Source of the DNA: Cryptosporangium arvum DSM 44712
GTDB lineage: Bacteria; Actinomycetota; Actinomycetes; Mycobacteriales; Cryptosporangiaceae
Assembly (NCBI RefSeq): GCF_000585375.1
Contig: NZ_KK073874.1
Location: 6,788,894-6,852,893 of the forward strand
Reading direction: 5' to 3'
Length of the DNA stretch: 64,000 nucleotides
In this document: in pieces, positions 42,891 through 51,635 of the stretch
Layout: each line of letters starts with the position of its first letter
How positions within the stretch are numbered: the stretch's first letter is position 1
The notes under the pieces: generated by a model
The model's input: only the letters and a program-made list of their open reading frames with translations
Databases searched by the model: none
What the model was told of the DNA's origin: nothing
Program-made: the position numbers and the translations under genes

Positions 42891-43955
42891 GTGACGCGAC
42901 CCACCCCGACCGGAGTGCCTCGGGCCACGGTCTGGCTACCTCAACGCCGGCCGTCCCCGCTGCGCGCGCTCGGCATCCGGATGTTCGCAGCGATGTCGTT
43001 GGTGCTGCTCACGGTGGCCGTGGTCTACATCGACCGAGACGGCTACCACGACAACACCGGCAGCCCGCTGAGCCTGCTCGACGCGGCGTACTACTCGGTG
43101 GTGACGCTCTCGACGACCGGCTACGGCGACGTCGCTCCGGCGTCGCCGTCCGCCCGGCTGGTGAACGTGCTGTTCATCACTCCCGCGCGGGTCCTGTTCC
43201 TGATCATCCTGGTCGGCACCACCCTCGAGGTCCTGACCGAGCAGTACCGTGGGCAATTCCGGCGGGAGCGGTGGAGGAATACCGTGAAGGACCACTACGT
43301 GGTGTGCGGGTACGGCACCAAAGGTCGGAGCGCGGTCGATGCGTTGCTCGAGAACGGCGTCGCCCGGGACAAGATCGTCGTCGTCGAGCGTGACCACCGC
43401 GTCGCGCAGCAGGCCGTCAACGCGGGTCTCGCGGTCGTCGAGGGTTCGTCCAGCCGGTCGGCCGTGCTCGCCCAGGCGCACGTCGACCGGGCCACCGCGA
43501 TCATCGTCGCGCCCGACGCCGACGACGCCGCGGTGCTGACGACGCTCACCGCGCGCCAGCTGACCAACGGCCAGGTACGCATCGTCACGACGGCCAGGGA
43601 GGCGGAGAACGCGCCGCTGCTGCGTCAGAGCGGCGCCCACCAGGTCGTCGTCTCGTCCGCGACGGCCGGGCGGCTGCTCGGCCTGGCCACCACCGACCCG
43701 CCGGTCATCGACGTCGTCGAGGACCTGCTGACGCCGGGCCACGGCATGGCGTTCGCGTGCCGGTCGGTGGTGCGCGACGAGGTCGGCCGATCGCCGCGGA
43801 CGCTCGACGAGGTCGTCATCGCGGTGGTCCGGCGCGGGCGGGTCGTGCCGCTCGTCGAGCCGGAGACGCAGAAGCTCGAGACCGGGGACCTGCTCGTCTA
43901 CATCCGTGACGACCGGCCGGCCAACAACCAGTCCGCACCCGGCTCCGGCGACTGA
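42891..43955 (+). CDS. potassium channel with cytoplasmic RCK (TrkA-N) domain
   Basis: 354 residues. Two membrane helices (about 31-47 and 96-112) flank a pore loop with selectivity filter TLSTTGYGDVAP (about 74-85). A Rossmann RCK domain follows (HYVVCGYGTKGRSAV, about 138-152; VVVERDHR) and an RCK_C domain. This is a two-helix, tetrameric, ligand-gated K+ channel of the MthK/Kch type. The GTG has GGAGAT upstream. A RecQ-like helicase gene begins two bases after the stop. Confidence 0.9.
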   Translation: MTRPTPTGVPRATVWLPQRRPSPLRALGIRMFAAMSLVLLTVAVVYIDRDGYHDNTGSPLSLLDAAYYSVVTLSTTGYGDVAPASPSARLVNVLFITPARVLFLIILVGTTLEVLTEQYRGQFRRERWRNTVKDHYVVCGYGTKGRSAVDALLENGVARDKIVVVERDHRVAQQAVNAGLAVVEGSSSRSAVLAQAHVDRATAIIVAPDADDAAVLTTLTARQLTNGQVRIVTTAREAENAPLLRQSGAHQVVVSSATAGRLLGLATTDPPVIDVVEDLLTPGHGMAFACRSVVRDEVGRSPRTLDEVVIAVVRRGRVVPLVEPETQKLETGDLLVYIRDDRPANNQSAPGSGD

Positions 43956-43957
43956 CG

Positions 43958-46063
43958 ATGTCGCTCCGCGCCCGCGCCGAACAGCACCTTCGCGATCTCG
44001 TCGGCAACCCCGACGCGACCCTTCGCGACGACCAGTGGACCGCGATCGAGGCGCTGGTCGCCGACCACCGCCGTGCGCTCGTCGTCCAGCGCACGGGGTG
44101 GGGCAAGTCCGCGGTGTACTTCGTCGCCACCGCGCTGCTGCGTGCGTCGGGCGCCGGGCCCACCGTGATCGTCTCGCCGCTGCTCGCGCTGATGCGTAAC
44201 CAGATCGCCGCGGCGAACCGGGCCGGCATCCGGGCCACGACCGTCAACTCCACGAACGCCGACGACTGGAAACAGATCTACGCCGAGATCACCAGCGGCG
44301 CCATCGATGTCCTCCTGGTCTCCCCCGAACGGCTCAACAACCCGGAGTTCCGCGACGAGGTGCTCCCCCAGCTGGCCGCCGGGGCCGGTCTGCTCGTCAT
44401 CGACGAGGCGCACTGCATCTCCGACTGGGGACACGACTTCCGCCCCGACTACCGCCGCATCCGGACGATGCTCGCCGATCTACCGGCCGGCATCCCCGTC
44501 CTGGCCACCACGGCCACCGCCAACGAGCGGGTCACCCGGGACGTCGCCGAGCAGCTCTCGGTCACCGGCGCGCGGACGCTCGAGGACGTGCTGGTGCTCC
44601 GCGGCAGCCTCGACCGGTCGTCGCTCCACCTCGGCGTCGTCGCGCTGCCCGATCAGGCTTCCCGGCTGGCGTGGCTGGCCGATCACCTCGACGAGCTCGA
44701 GGGGTCCGGCATCATCTACTGCCTCACGGTCGCGGCCACCCAGGACGTCGCCGACTACCTGCGTGACCGCGGCTACGCGGTGGCCGCGTACTCCGGCCAG
44801 ACCGAGCAGACCGAACGGCTCGCCGCCGAGGACGATCTGCTCAACAACCGCGTCAAAGCCCTGATCGCGACGTCGGCGCTCGGCATGGGTTTCGACAAGG
44901 GTGACCTGGGCTGGGTCGTGAACCTCGGGGCGCCGCCGTCGCCGATCGCCTACTACCAGCAGGTCGGGCGGGCCGGGCGCGCCACCGAGCGGGCCACCGT
45001 CGTGCTGCTGCCCGGCCGCGAGGACCGCGACGTCTGGGACTACTTCGGCTCGCTGGCGTTCCCGCCCGAGCACGAGGTGCGTGAGACGCTGCGGGTGCTC
45101 GCCGAGCAGGACCGTCCGCTCTCGACGGCGGTGCTGGAGACGTTCGTGCCCCTGCGCCGGACGCGCCTGGAGATGATGCTCAAGGTTCTCGACGTCGACG
45201 GGGCCGTCCGGCGGGTGAAGGGCGGCTGGACCGCGACCGGCCGGGACTGGAGCTACGACGCCGAGCGCTACGCGCGCGTGAGCGAAACCCGGCGCACCGA
45301 GCAGCAGGCGATGCTCGACTACCTCACCACCGAGGAGTGCCGGATGCGGTACCTGCGGCGCGCGCTCGACGACGCGGACGCGGAGCCCTGCGGCCGGTGC
45401 GACAACTGCGGTGGGCTCAAGCTCTCGGCGGCCACCGACGAGGCCAGCCTGGCCGCGGCCACCGACCGGCTCCGGCGGCCCGGGGTGCCGGTCGAGACCC
45501 GTCGGATGTGGCCCACCGGCATGGGGTCGATGGGCGTCGAGCTGAAGGGCAAGATCGCCAAGGACGAGCAGGCCGAGCCCGGCCGGGCCATCGCCCGGCT
45601 CACCGATCTGGGCTGGGGCAACCAGCTCCGGGAGCTGTTCCGCCCCGAGACACCCGATGGCGAGTTGCCGGTGCCGCTGCGTCACGCGCTGGTACAGGTC
45701 TTCGACGCCTGGCGGTTCGGTGCGCAGCCGGACGGCATCGTGTACCTGGACTCGCTCACCCGTCCGACGCTCGTCGCGCACGTTGCGAACGGGCTGTCGC
45801 GCTACGCGAAGATCCCGGTGCTGACGCGGTTCGACATCGTCGGGCCGGCCGGCACCGGGGAGGGGGCGATGAACTCCGCGCAGCGGCTTCGGGCGGTGGC
45901 CGATCGGTACGTGCTCGATGACGCGTCCGCGGTCGCCGGTCGCACGGTCCTGCTCGTCGACGACCGGGTCAACACCGGGTGGACGCTCACGGTGGCGGCG
46001 CGGGCCCTGCGCCGGGCCGGCGCCGGGGCCGTGTACCCGTTCGTGCTCGCCGCCGAGAGCTAG
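43958..46063 (+). CDS. recQ: RecQ-family DNA helicase fused to a phosphoribosyltransferase-like domain
   Basis: 701 residues. Helicase motif I is VVQRTGWGKSAVYF (about 42-55), motif II is LLVIDEAHCISDWGHDFRPDY (DEAH, about 146), and motif VI is QQVGRAGRATER. The RecQ zinc-binding region is CRMRYLRRAL...CGRCDNC (about 460-483). The HRDC domain of E. coli RecQ is absent. Instead the last about 200 residues contain a phosphoribosyltransferase signature VLLVDDRVNTGWTLTVAA (about 663-680). It unwinds DNA in recombination and repair; the role of the added domain is unknown. It is coupled to the channel gene by two-base spacing. Confidence 0.88.
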   Translation: MSLRARAEQHLRDLVGNPDATLRDDQWTAIEALVADHRRALVVQRTGWGKSAVYFVATALLRASGAGPTVIVSPLLALMRNQIAAANRAGIRATTVNSTNADDWKQIYAEITSGAIDVLLVSPERLNNPEFRDEVLPQLAAGAGLLVIDEAHCISDWGHDFRPDYRRIRTMLADLPAGIPVLATTATANERVTRDVAEQLSVTGARTLEDVLVLRGSLDRSSLHLGVVALPDQASRLAWLADHLDELEGSGIIYCLTVAATQDVADYLRDRGYAVAAYSGQTEQTERLAAEDDLLNNRVKALIATSALGMGFDKGDLGWVVNLGAPPSPIAYYQQVGRAGRATERATVVLLPGREDRDVWDYFGSLAFPPEHEVRETLRVLAEQDRPLSTAVLETFVPLRRTRLEMMLKVLDVDGAVRRVKGGWTATGRDWSYDAERYARVSETRRTEQQAMLDYLTTEECRMRYLRRALDDADAEPCGRCDNCGGLKLSAATDEASLAAATDRLRRPGVPVETRRMWPTGMGSMGVELKGKIAKDEQAEPGRAIARLTDLGWGNQLRELFRPETPDGELPVPLRHALVQVFDAWRFGAQPDGIVYLDSLTRPTLVAHVANGLSRYAKIPVLTRFDIVGPAGTGEGAMNSAQRLRAVADRYVLDDASAVAGRTVLLVDDRVNTGWTLTVAARALRRAGAGAVYPFVLAAES

Positions 46064-46120
46064 CTGGCGGTTCGCGGGCCCAGCACCCCGTGCCCTCGGC
46101 GAGGACGATCGCTGGGCCGG

Positions 46121-46837
46121 TCAGCAACCGTCCAACATCGACTTCAGCGCCGACTTGTCGGTCGACGTGATCGGCAGCGAGTACTTCGACACCGCTCGCA
46201 CGTACCGCACCGCGTAGACGCACTGGTACGGCTGCGCCGGGCGCCAGGCCGACGGTCCCTTGTCGCTCTTCGACTGGTTCGAGGAGCCGTCGACCGCGAT
46301 CAGGTTGTCGGGGTCGTTCGCGAACGCCAGCCGGCGATCGGCCGGCCACTTCTTCGCGCCGGACGCCCAGGCGCGGGCCAACGGAATGATGTGGTCGATC
46401 TGGATCTTCTTCGTGCTCTTGTACGTGGCGCCGTTGTACGGGGAGACCCAGGTGCCGCCGGTCACCTTGCAGCCGGTGGTGCCGGACTTCGTGCGTACGG
46501 TGCCGGGTTTCGCGTCGCGGCGGAGGATGTCGTTGCGGGTGTCGCAGCCGTTGCCGGCGAACTTCACGCCCTTGGCCGCGTCGCTCCAGGAGTCGCCGAA
46601 CTTGTCGCGCTCGTAGCTCGCGTCCTTACCGGGGATTCGCTTGACCTGCAGCTTCCCTAACGTGGACTGCGCTTGCGAGACCGACGCCGCTGACGGGTCG
46701 GCGACGCTGCCGGGCTCGGCCACGACCGAGGTGTCGGCCGTGCCGGTGGCGGTGGGGTCGACGACGCTGATCTCGCCGCAGCCGGCGCCGAGCAGCAGCA
46801 CCGCGGTGGTGGACACCGCGAGTACGAGCTTTTTCAA
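46121..46837 (-). CDS. secreted HNH-type nuclease lipoprotein (GmrSD/DUF1524 class)
   Basis: 238 residues. The TTG at 46837 has GGAGG six bases upstream. MKKLVLAVSTTAVLLLGAGC is a lipoprotein signal peptide with lipobox GAGC. The nuclease core is KIQIDHIIPLARAWASGAKKW, then ANDPDNLIAVDGSSNQSKSDKG and SAWRP, the DHxxP...N...N pattern of secreted HNH nucleases. Four Cys probably form disulfides. It degrades DNA outside the cell, perhaps for nutrient use. It is monocistronic. Confidence 0.87.
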   Translation of the reverse strand: MKKLVLAVSTTAVLLLGAGCGEISVVDPTATGTADTSVVAEPGSVADPSAASVSQAQSTLGKLQVKRIPGKDASYERDKFGDSWSDAAKGVKFAGNGCDTRNDILRRDAKPGTVRTKSGTTGCKVTGGTWVSPYNGATYKSTKKIQIDHIIPLARAWASGAKKWPADRRLAFANDPDNLIAVDGSSNQSKSDKGPSAWRPAQPYQCVYAVRYVRAVSKYSLPITSTDKSALKSMLDGC

Positions 46838-46879
46838 GGAGCACCTCCAGCGCTGCCATACCCGGCCGCCGCGAGATCC

Positions 46880-47800
46880 TCACCCGACGGTCGTACGCTG
46901 GTTGGCTCCGCGCAGCTTACGGTGGGCGAGCAGCGCTCCGGCGACCGCTCCGGCGGCTGTTCCGAAACTGGTACGGATGACGAGGACCGCGAGGTTGAAG
47001 CGGCCGTCCCAGCCACCTCGGGTGCCCCACGCCGCCCCGGCCGCGGTGCCCGCGGCCACCGCGGTCCAGAAGCGCCCACGCCCCGCCGGCGCGGCCTCCC
47101 CCGGCTCCACCGCCACCCGCGCCAACTCCGCCGCACTCCGCACACCACCCCGAGCGCCGGCCCCCGATCCGTCCTCGATCCCCGCGCCACCAGAAAACGC
47201 CACCCCCGAAACCGGCCCGGAAACCGGTCGCTGGCGCGACCAGCCGGGCGGCTTCGCCTCGACCCACCCCGGCAGTTCACGCAGCACCCGCGACAGCAAC
47301 ACCAACCCGACGACACCACCCACCACCGTGCTGGTGTGCTGCGCGAGAAACGCGCCGCTCACCGGCCGCCCACCCACGTGGTGTGACGTCGCGAGCCACG
47401 GCACGCGCCGCGCACCCCACCGCCCGTCGTGAGTGAACGAGTCCCAGGCCACGTGACTCCACGCCCCGGCGAGCGCGCTCACCACCGTCGCGCCCAACGG
47501 CGGCCGCCGCGACTCCAGCAGGGCCAGCTGCCGCAGCGGCAGCCCGGGGAAATCCGGCAGGTACGCGGCCGCGAACGCGAGGCGACGCGCGGCGACGGCC
47601 GCGACGACCGACGCCGGTACGCACAGCAGCATCACCCCGCGCGTGTTGTGCGCGTTGGTCTCCCAGCGCGTCCCGGCCAGCGCGAACGGCCAGTCCGGCG
47701 ACATCGACCCGAGTGCCAGCGCGGTGCCGTCGAACCACCCGGGCTGTACGAGCTTCGCCGCCAGCGCCGGCACCTGGTGGGATACGTACGTCAAAGGCAT
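46880..47800 (-). CDS. DUF4184 family membrane protein
   Basis: 306 residues from the ATG at 47800 (MPLTYVSHQVPALAAKL). Conserved positions include GSMSPDWPFALAGTRWETNAHNTRG and SHVAWDSFTHDGRW, with His/Asp residues that recall metal-binding membrane hydrolases such as YdjM. Several membrane helices are present. Residues about 190-255 form a Gly/Ala/Glu-rich insert. Function unknown. The ribosome site is weak. Confidence 0.8.
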   Translation of the reverse strand: MPLTYVSHQVPALAAKLVQPGWFDGTALALGSMSPDWPFALAGTRWETNAHNTRGVMLLCVPASVVAAVAARRLAFAAAYLPDFPGLPLRQLALLESRRPPLGATVVSALAGAWSHVAWDSFTHDGRWGARRVPWLATSHHVGGRPVSGAFLAQHTSTVVGGVVGLVLLSRVLRELPGWVEAKPPGWSRQRPVSGPVSGVAFSGGAGIEDGSGAGARGGVRSAAELARVAVEPGEAAPAGRGRFWTAVAAGTAAGAAWGTRGGWDGRFNLAVLVIRTSFGTAAGAVAGALLAHRKLRGANQRTTVG

Positions 47801-47825
47801 GGGACCAGTGTTGCCACTGGGACCA

Positions 47826-47861
47826 AAAAAGCGGCCCCGGGACACCCCGGGGCCGCTTTTT
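47826..47861 (-). terminator. bidirectional intrinsic terminator after nrdJ
   Basis: A 15-bp perfect stem (47826-47840 with 47847-47861), loop GACACC, with an A run on one side and a T run on the other. It lies ten bases beyond the nrdJ stop. Confidence 0.92.
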
Positions 47862-47870
47862 GCGGTCAGG

Positions 47871-50726
47871 TCAGCTGCAGCCGGACGTGCTGCCGCAGCC
47901 CTCGCACACGAAGCACGAGCCGGCCGGCCGCATCTTCGTACCGCAGGTCAGGCACAGCGGCGCGTCGGCGGCCATTCCCTGCACCAGCTCGAGCAGCTCG
48001 GTCGACGAGTGCGCGGTGGTGACGTCACGCGGCACGGGCGCCGATGCCGGCACCGGCGTGGGGGCGGGCTCCGACACCGGGGCCGACACCGCCATACCGG
48101 CGATGTCCACCTCGTCGGCCGACGACCCGTCGAGCTCGGCCGCCCGCTCGGAGTTGGTCAGGATGCCCATCTCCGCCCGCGTCTCGCGGGGCAGGTGATC
48201 GAGAGCCAGCCGACGGAAGATGTAGTCGATCACCGAGCTGGCGATCCGGATGTCCGGGTCGTCGGTCATGCCGGCCGGCTCGAACCGCATGTTGCGGAAC
48301 TTCTCGACGTACTGCTCCAGCGGGACGCCGTACTGCAGCGCCACCGAGATCGCGACCGAGAACGCGTCCATGATCCCGGCCAGGGTCGAGCCCTGCTTGC
48401 CCAGCTTGAGGAAGACCTCGCCGACACCGTCGTCCGGGTAGCGCGACGCGGTGAGGTACCCCTCGGCACCGGCCACCGAGAACGACGTCGTCGTGCTGGG
48501 GCGGGTCTTGGGAAGCCGCTTGCGCTTCGGCGCCTGTTCGACGACGACGGTCTGCACCGTGGCCGCAGCCCGCGCCGCGTCGGCCTTCTTGCCGCCGACC
48601 GACAGCGGCTGGCCGACCTTGCAGTTGTCGCGGTAGACGGCGAGAGCCTTGAGGCCGAGCCGCCAGCCCTCCGCGTAGACCTTCTCGATGTCCTCGATCG
48701 TCGCCGTCTCGGGCAGGTTGACGGTCTTGGAGATCGCGCCGGAGATGAACGGCTGCACCGCGGCCATCATCCGGACGTGGCCCATCGGACGGATCGACCG
48801 CTCGCCCATCGCGCAGTCGAACACCTCGTAGTGCTCGCGGCGCAGGCCGGGAGCGTCGACGACGTGGCCGTGCTGGGCGATGTGCTCGACGATCGCCTCG
48901 ATCTGCTCGTCCTGGTAGCCGAGCGTGCGCAGCGCCTGCGGGACCGTCTGGTTGACGATCTGCATCGAGCCGCCGCCGTCGAGCTTCTTGAACTTGACCA
49001 GGGCCAGGTCGGGCTCGATACCGGTGGTGTCGCAGTCCATCATCAGACCGATCGTGCCGGTCGGAGCCAGCACCGAGGCCTGCGCGTTGCGCCAGCCGTT
49101 CTTCTCGCCGATCTTCAGGCCGCCCTGCCACTCGGCCGTCGCCAGTTCGAGGATCCGGGCCGAGTCCGCACCGACCGGACGCACCGCGTCGTTGGCCGCG
49201 GCGTGCTTGCGCATGACCCGCTTGTGGCCCTCCTCGTTGCGGGCGTAGCCCTCGTACGCGCCGACGATGCCGGCCAGCTCGGCCGAGCGACGGTACGCGG
49301 TACCGGTCATCAGCGACGTGATCGCCGCGGCCAGCGAACGGCCGCCGTCGGAGTCGTAGGCGTGCGCGGTGGCCATCAGCAGCGCGCCGATGTTGGCGTA
49401 GCCGATGCCCAGCTGGCGGAACTTACGGGTGGTGTCGGCGATCGGCTCGGTCGGGAAGTCGGCGAAGCAGATCGAGATGTCCATCGCGGTGATGACCAGC
49501 TCGACGGCCTTGACGAACGTCGGTCCGTCGAACGTGCCGTCGGCGCGCAGGAACCGCATCAGGTTCAGCGACGCGAGGTTGCAGGACGAGTTGTCCAGGT
49601 GCATGTACTCCGAGCACGGGTTCGACGCGGTGATGCGGCCGGACTCCGGCGTGGTGTGCCAGTCGTTGATCGTGTCGTCGTACTGGATGCCCGGGTCGGC
49701 GCACTCCCAGGCGGCCTTGGCGATCTTGCGGAACAGGCCCTTGGCGTCGACGGTGTCGATCACCGAGCCGTCCAGGCGGGCGCGGAGGTGGAACTCCCCG
49801 CCGTCCTCGACCGCGTTCATGAACTCGTCCGAGACGCGGACCGAGTTGTTGGCGTTCTGGTACTGGACGGAGTTGATGTCCTTGCCGCCCAGGTCCATGT
49901 CGAACCCGGCGTCACGCAGGGCGCGGATCTTGTCTTCCTCGCGCGCCTTGGTGTCGATGAACTCCTCGATGTCGGGGTGGTCGACGTCGAGCACGACCAT
50001 CTTCGCGGCCCGGCGGGTGGCGCCACCGGACTTGATCGTCCCGGCGCTGGCGTCGGCGCCACGCATGAAGCTGACCGGGCCGGACGCGGTGCCGCCGCTG
50101 GCCAGCAGCTCCTTGGACGACCGGATGCGGGAGAGGTTCAGGCCGGCTCCGGAGCCGCCCTTGAAGATCAGGCCCTCCTCGCGGTACCAGTTGAGGATCG
50201 AGTCCATCTCGTCGTCGACCGACAGGATGAAGCACGCGCTCACCTGCTGGGGAGCGGCCGTTCCGACGTTGAACCACACCGGCGAGTTGAAGCTGAACAC
50301 CTGGTGCAGCAGCATCCAGGCCAGCTCGTGCTCGAAGATCTCGGCGTCCTCCGGCGTCGCGAAGTAGCCGTGGTCGACCCCGGCCTTGCGGTAGACGCGG
50401 ACGACCCGGTCGATCAGGTGGCGCAGGCTGTTCTCCCGCTGCGGCGTACCGAGCGCACCCCGGAAGTACCGGGTGGTGACGATGTTGGTGGAGTTCAGCG
50501 ACCAGAAGTCGGGGAACTCGACACCGCGCTGCTCGAAGTTGACCTTGCCGTCGCGCCAGTTCGTCATGACGACGTCGCGACGCTCCCAGGTCACCTCGTC
50601 GTACGGGTGGACGCCCGCCGTGGTGAACACCCGCTCGACAGTCAGGCCCACCGGCTTGGACGCGCCCTTGCGCGTACGCGGAGCCGGAGCAGCTCCGTTC
50701 GTTGATGAGCCAACCGTCTCGGTCAT
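47871..50726 (-). CDS. nrdJ: vitamin B12-dependent (class II) ribonucleoside-diphosphate reductase
   Basis: 951 residues. It reduces ribonucleotides to deoxyribonucleotides with adenosylcobalamin as radical source. Catalytic segments are seen: NIVTTRYFRG, ACFILSVDDEMDSIL, NPCSEYMHLDNSSCNLASLNL, and SVLAPTGTIGLMMDCDTTGIEP. The C-terminus is the Cys-rich CLTCGTKMRPAGSCFVCEGC, needed for re-reduction. The ATG at 50726 has AGGGGA six bases upstream. It follows nrdR on the same strand by 190 bp, so it is probably under NrdR control. No class I genes are present in the window. Confidence 0.95.
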   Translation of the reverse strand: MTETVGSSTNGAAPAPRTRKGASKPVGLTVERVFTTAGVHPYDEVTWERRDVVMTNWRDGKVNFEQRGVEFPDFWSLNSTNIVTTRYFRGALGTPQRENSLRHLIDRVVRVYRKAGVDHGYFATPEDAEIFEHELAWMLLHQVFSFNSPVWFNVGTAAPQQVSACFILSVDDEMDSILNWYREEGLIFKGGSGAGLNLSRIRSSKELLASGGTASGPVSFMRGADASAGTIKSGGATRRAAKMVVLDVDHPDIEEFIDTKAREEDKIRALRDAGFDMDLGGKDINSVQYQNANNSVRVSDEFMNAVEDGGEFHLRARLDGSVIDTVDAKGLFRKIAKAAWECADPGIQYDDTINDWHTTPESGRITASNPCSEYMHLDNSSCNLASLNLMRFLRADGTFDGPTFVKAVELVITAMDISICFADFPTEPIADTTRKFRQLGIGYANIGALLMATAHAYDSDGGRSLAAAITSLMTGTAYRRSAELAGIVGAYEGYARNEEGHKRVMRKHAAANDAVRPVGADSARILELATAEWQGGLKIGEKNGWRNAQASVLAPTGTIGLMMDCDTTGIEPDLALVKFKKLDGGGSMQIVNQTVPQALRTLGYQDEQIEAIVEHIAQHGHVVDAPGLRREHYEVFDCAMGERSIRPMGHVRMMAAVQPFISGAISKTVNLPETATIEDIEKVYAEGWRLGLKALAVYRDNCKVGQPLSVGGKKADAARAAATVQTVVVEQAPKRKRLPKTRPSTTTSFSVAGAEGYLTASRYPDDGVGEVFLKLGKQGSTLAGIMDAFSVAISVALQYGVPLEQYVEKFRNMRFEPAGMTDDPDIRIASSVIDYIFRRLALDHLPRETRAEMGILTNSERAAELDGSSADEVDIAGMAVSAPVSEPAPTPVPASAPVPRDVTTAHSSTELLELVQGMAADAPLCLTCGTKMRPAGSCFVCEGCGSTSGCS

Positions 50727-50776
50727 CGGCGTCCCCTGTCCCTCGTGATCATTCTCGCCTGTACGAATTTCGGAAA

Positions 50777-50790
50777 GCCCGCATGCGGGC
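50777..50790. repeat. 14-bp perfect palindrome in the nrdR-nrdJ gap
   Basis: GCCCGCATGCGGGC lies 51 bases upstream of the nrdJ start. It can form a hairpin in RNA or be a protein site. It does not resemble an NrdR box. No B12 box (GCCACTG) of a cobalamin riboswitch was found in this 190-bp gap. Confidence 0.6.
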
Positions 50791-50915
50791 ATGGCGAAGC
50801 GCACGCCTTCGATGCGCTCGCGTTTACTGCATGGAGTTACCGGGCGCGCCCACAAGGCTGCGCCCACGACGTTTCGGATCCGCCCCGAGCCGAACCGCCG
50901 TACGTGTAGGTACTG

Positions 50916-51440
50916 CTACGGACTGGCGTTCACCAGCTCGCTGTCGCCGGGCGGAGACGCGGTGACCGCCACGACCGGCCGGGGAGCCCCGGCGCCGTGG
51001 CTCTGCCGGAGCGTCGCGATCTCCGCCTCGAAGTCCTCCAGTGAGGAGAACGAGCGGTAGACGCTGGCGAACCGGATGTAGGCCACCTCGTCGAGCTCAC
51101 GCAACGGGCCGAGGATGGCCAGGCCGACCTCGTGTGACGGAACTTCGGCCGCGCCCCGCGACCGGATGGCGTCTTCGACCTTCTGGGCCAGCACCGCCAA
51201 CGCGTCCGCGTCGACCGGCCGTCCCTGGCACGCCTTGCGGACGCCCGCGACGACCTTGGCGCGGCTGAACGGCTCGCTGACCCCACTGCGCTTCACGACG
51301 GCCAGCACAGCTTCCTCGACCGTGGTGAAGCGCTTGGAGCACCGGGTGCACGAACGTCGCCGCCGAGTGACCTGCCCGTCCTCGGCTTCGCGGGAGTCGA
51401 CCACCCGCGAATCCGGGTGCCGGCAGTACGGGCACTTCAC
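50916..51440 (-). CDS. nrdR: transcriptional repressor NrdR
   Basis: 174 residues. The N-terminal zinc ribbon [18 protein letters not shown]...[13 protein letters not shown] (four Cys) binds DNA. The ATP-cone (about 48-140, [23 protein letters not shown]) senses ATP/dATP. It represses ribonucleotide reductase genes. The GTG start at 51440 lies downstream of tandem boxes. The C-terminal about 25 residues go beyond the usual 150-residue length. It is adjacent to nrdJ as in streptomycetes. Confidence 0.95.
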   Translation of the reverse strand: MKCPYCRHPDSRVVDSREAEDGQVTRRRRSCTRCSKRFTTVEEAVLAVVKRSGVSEPFSRAKVVAGVRKACQGRPVDADALAVLAQKVEDAIRSRGAAEVPSHEVGLAILGPLRELDEVAYIRFASVYRSFSSLEDFEAEIATLRQSHGAGAPRPVVAVTASPPGDSELVNASP

Positions 51441-51470
51441 GACGCGCTCCCATCCCCGGTCGAGGCGAAC

Positions 51471-51518
51471 ACACCATCTATAGGTGAGTTACACGCTCGT
51501 AAGCACTAGATCTAGTGG
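51471..51518 (-). promoter_or_regulatory. two NrdR boxes spaced 32 bp apart
   Basis: ACACCATCTATAGGTG (51471-51486) and GCACTAGATCTAGTGG (51503-51518) each match about 12 of 16 positions of the NrdR box. The second contains the perfect palindrome CACTAGATCTAGTG. Their starts are 32 bp apart, three helical turns. The nearer box overlaps a TATAGA -10-like element. This implies autoregulation of nrdR and, by operon, nrdJ. Confidence 0.82.
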
Positions 51519-51635
51519 CAACCGTAGGCCTGCAGTCCCACGACCGCAAGCCGACCCGCCGGGTTCTTCCCATAACACGGACAACTTCTACAACCGGTGG
51601 GTCGTTCACGACACAGCGTGTCGCTCGGACGGGAG

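Noticed and set aside
50727-50915. Cobalamin riboswitch ahead of nrdJ
   Set aside because: No GCCACTG B12 box or extended conserved core was found in either direction; only a 14-bp palindrome is clear.
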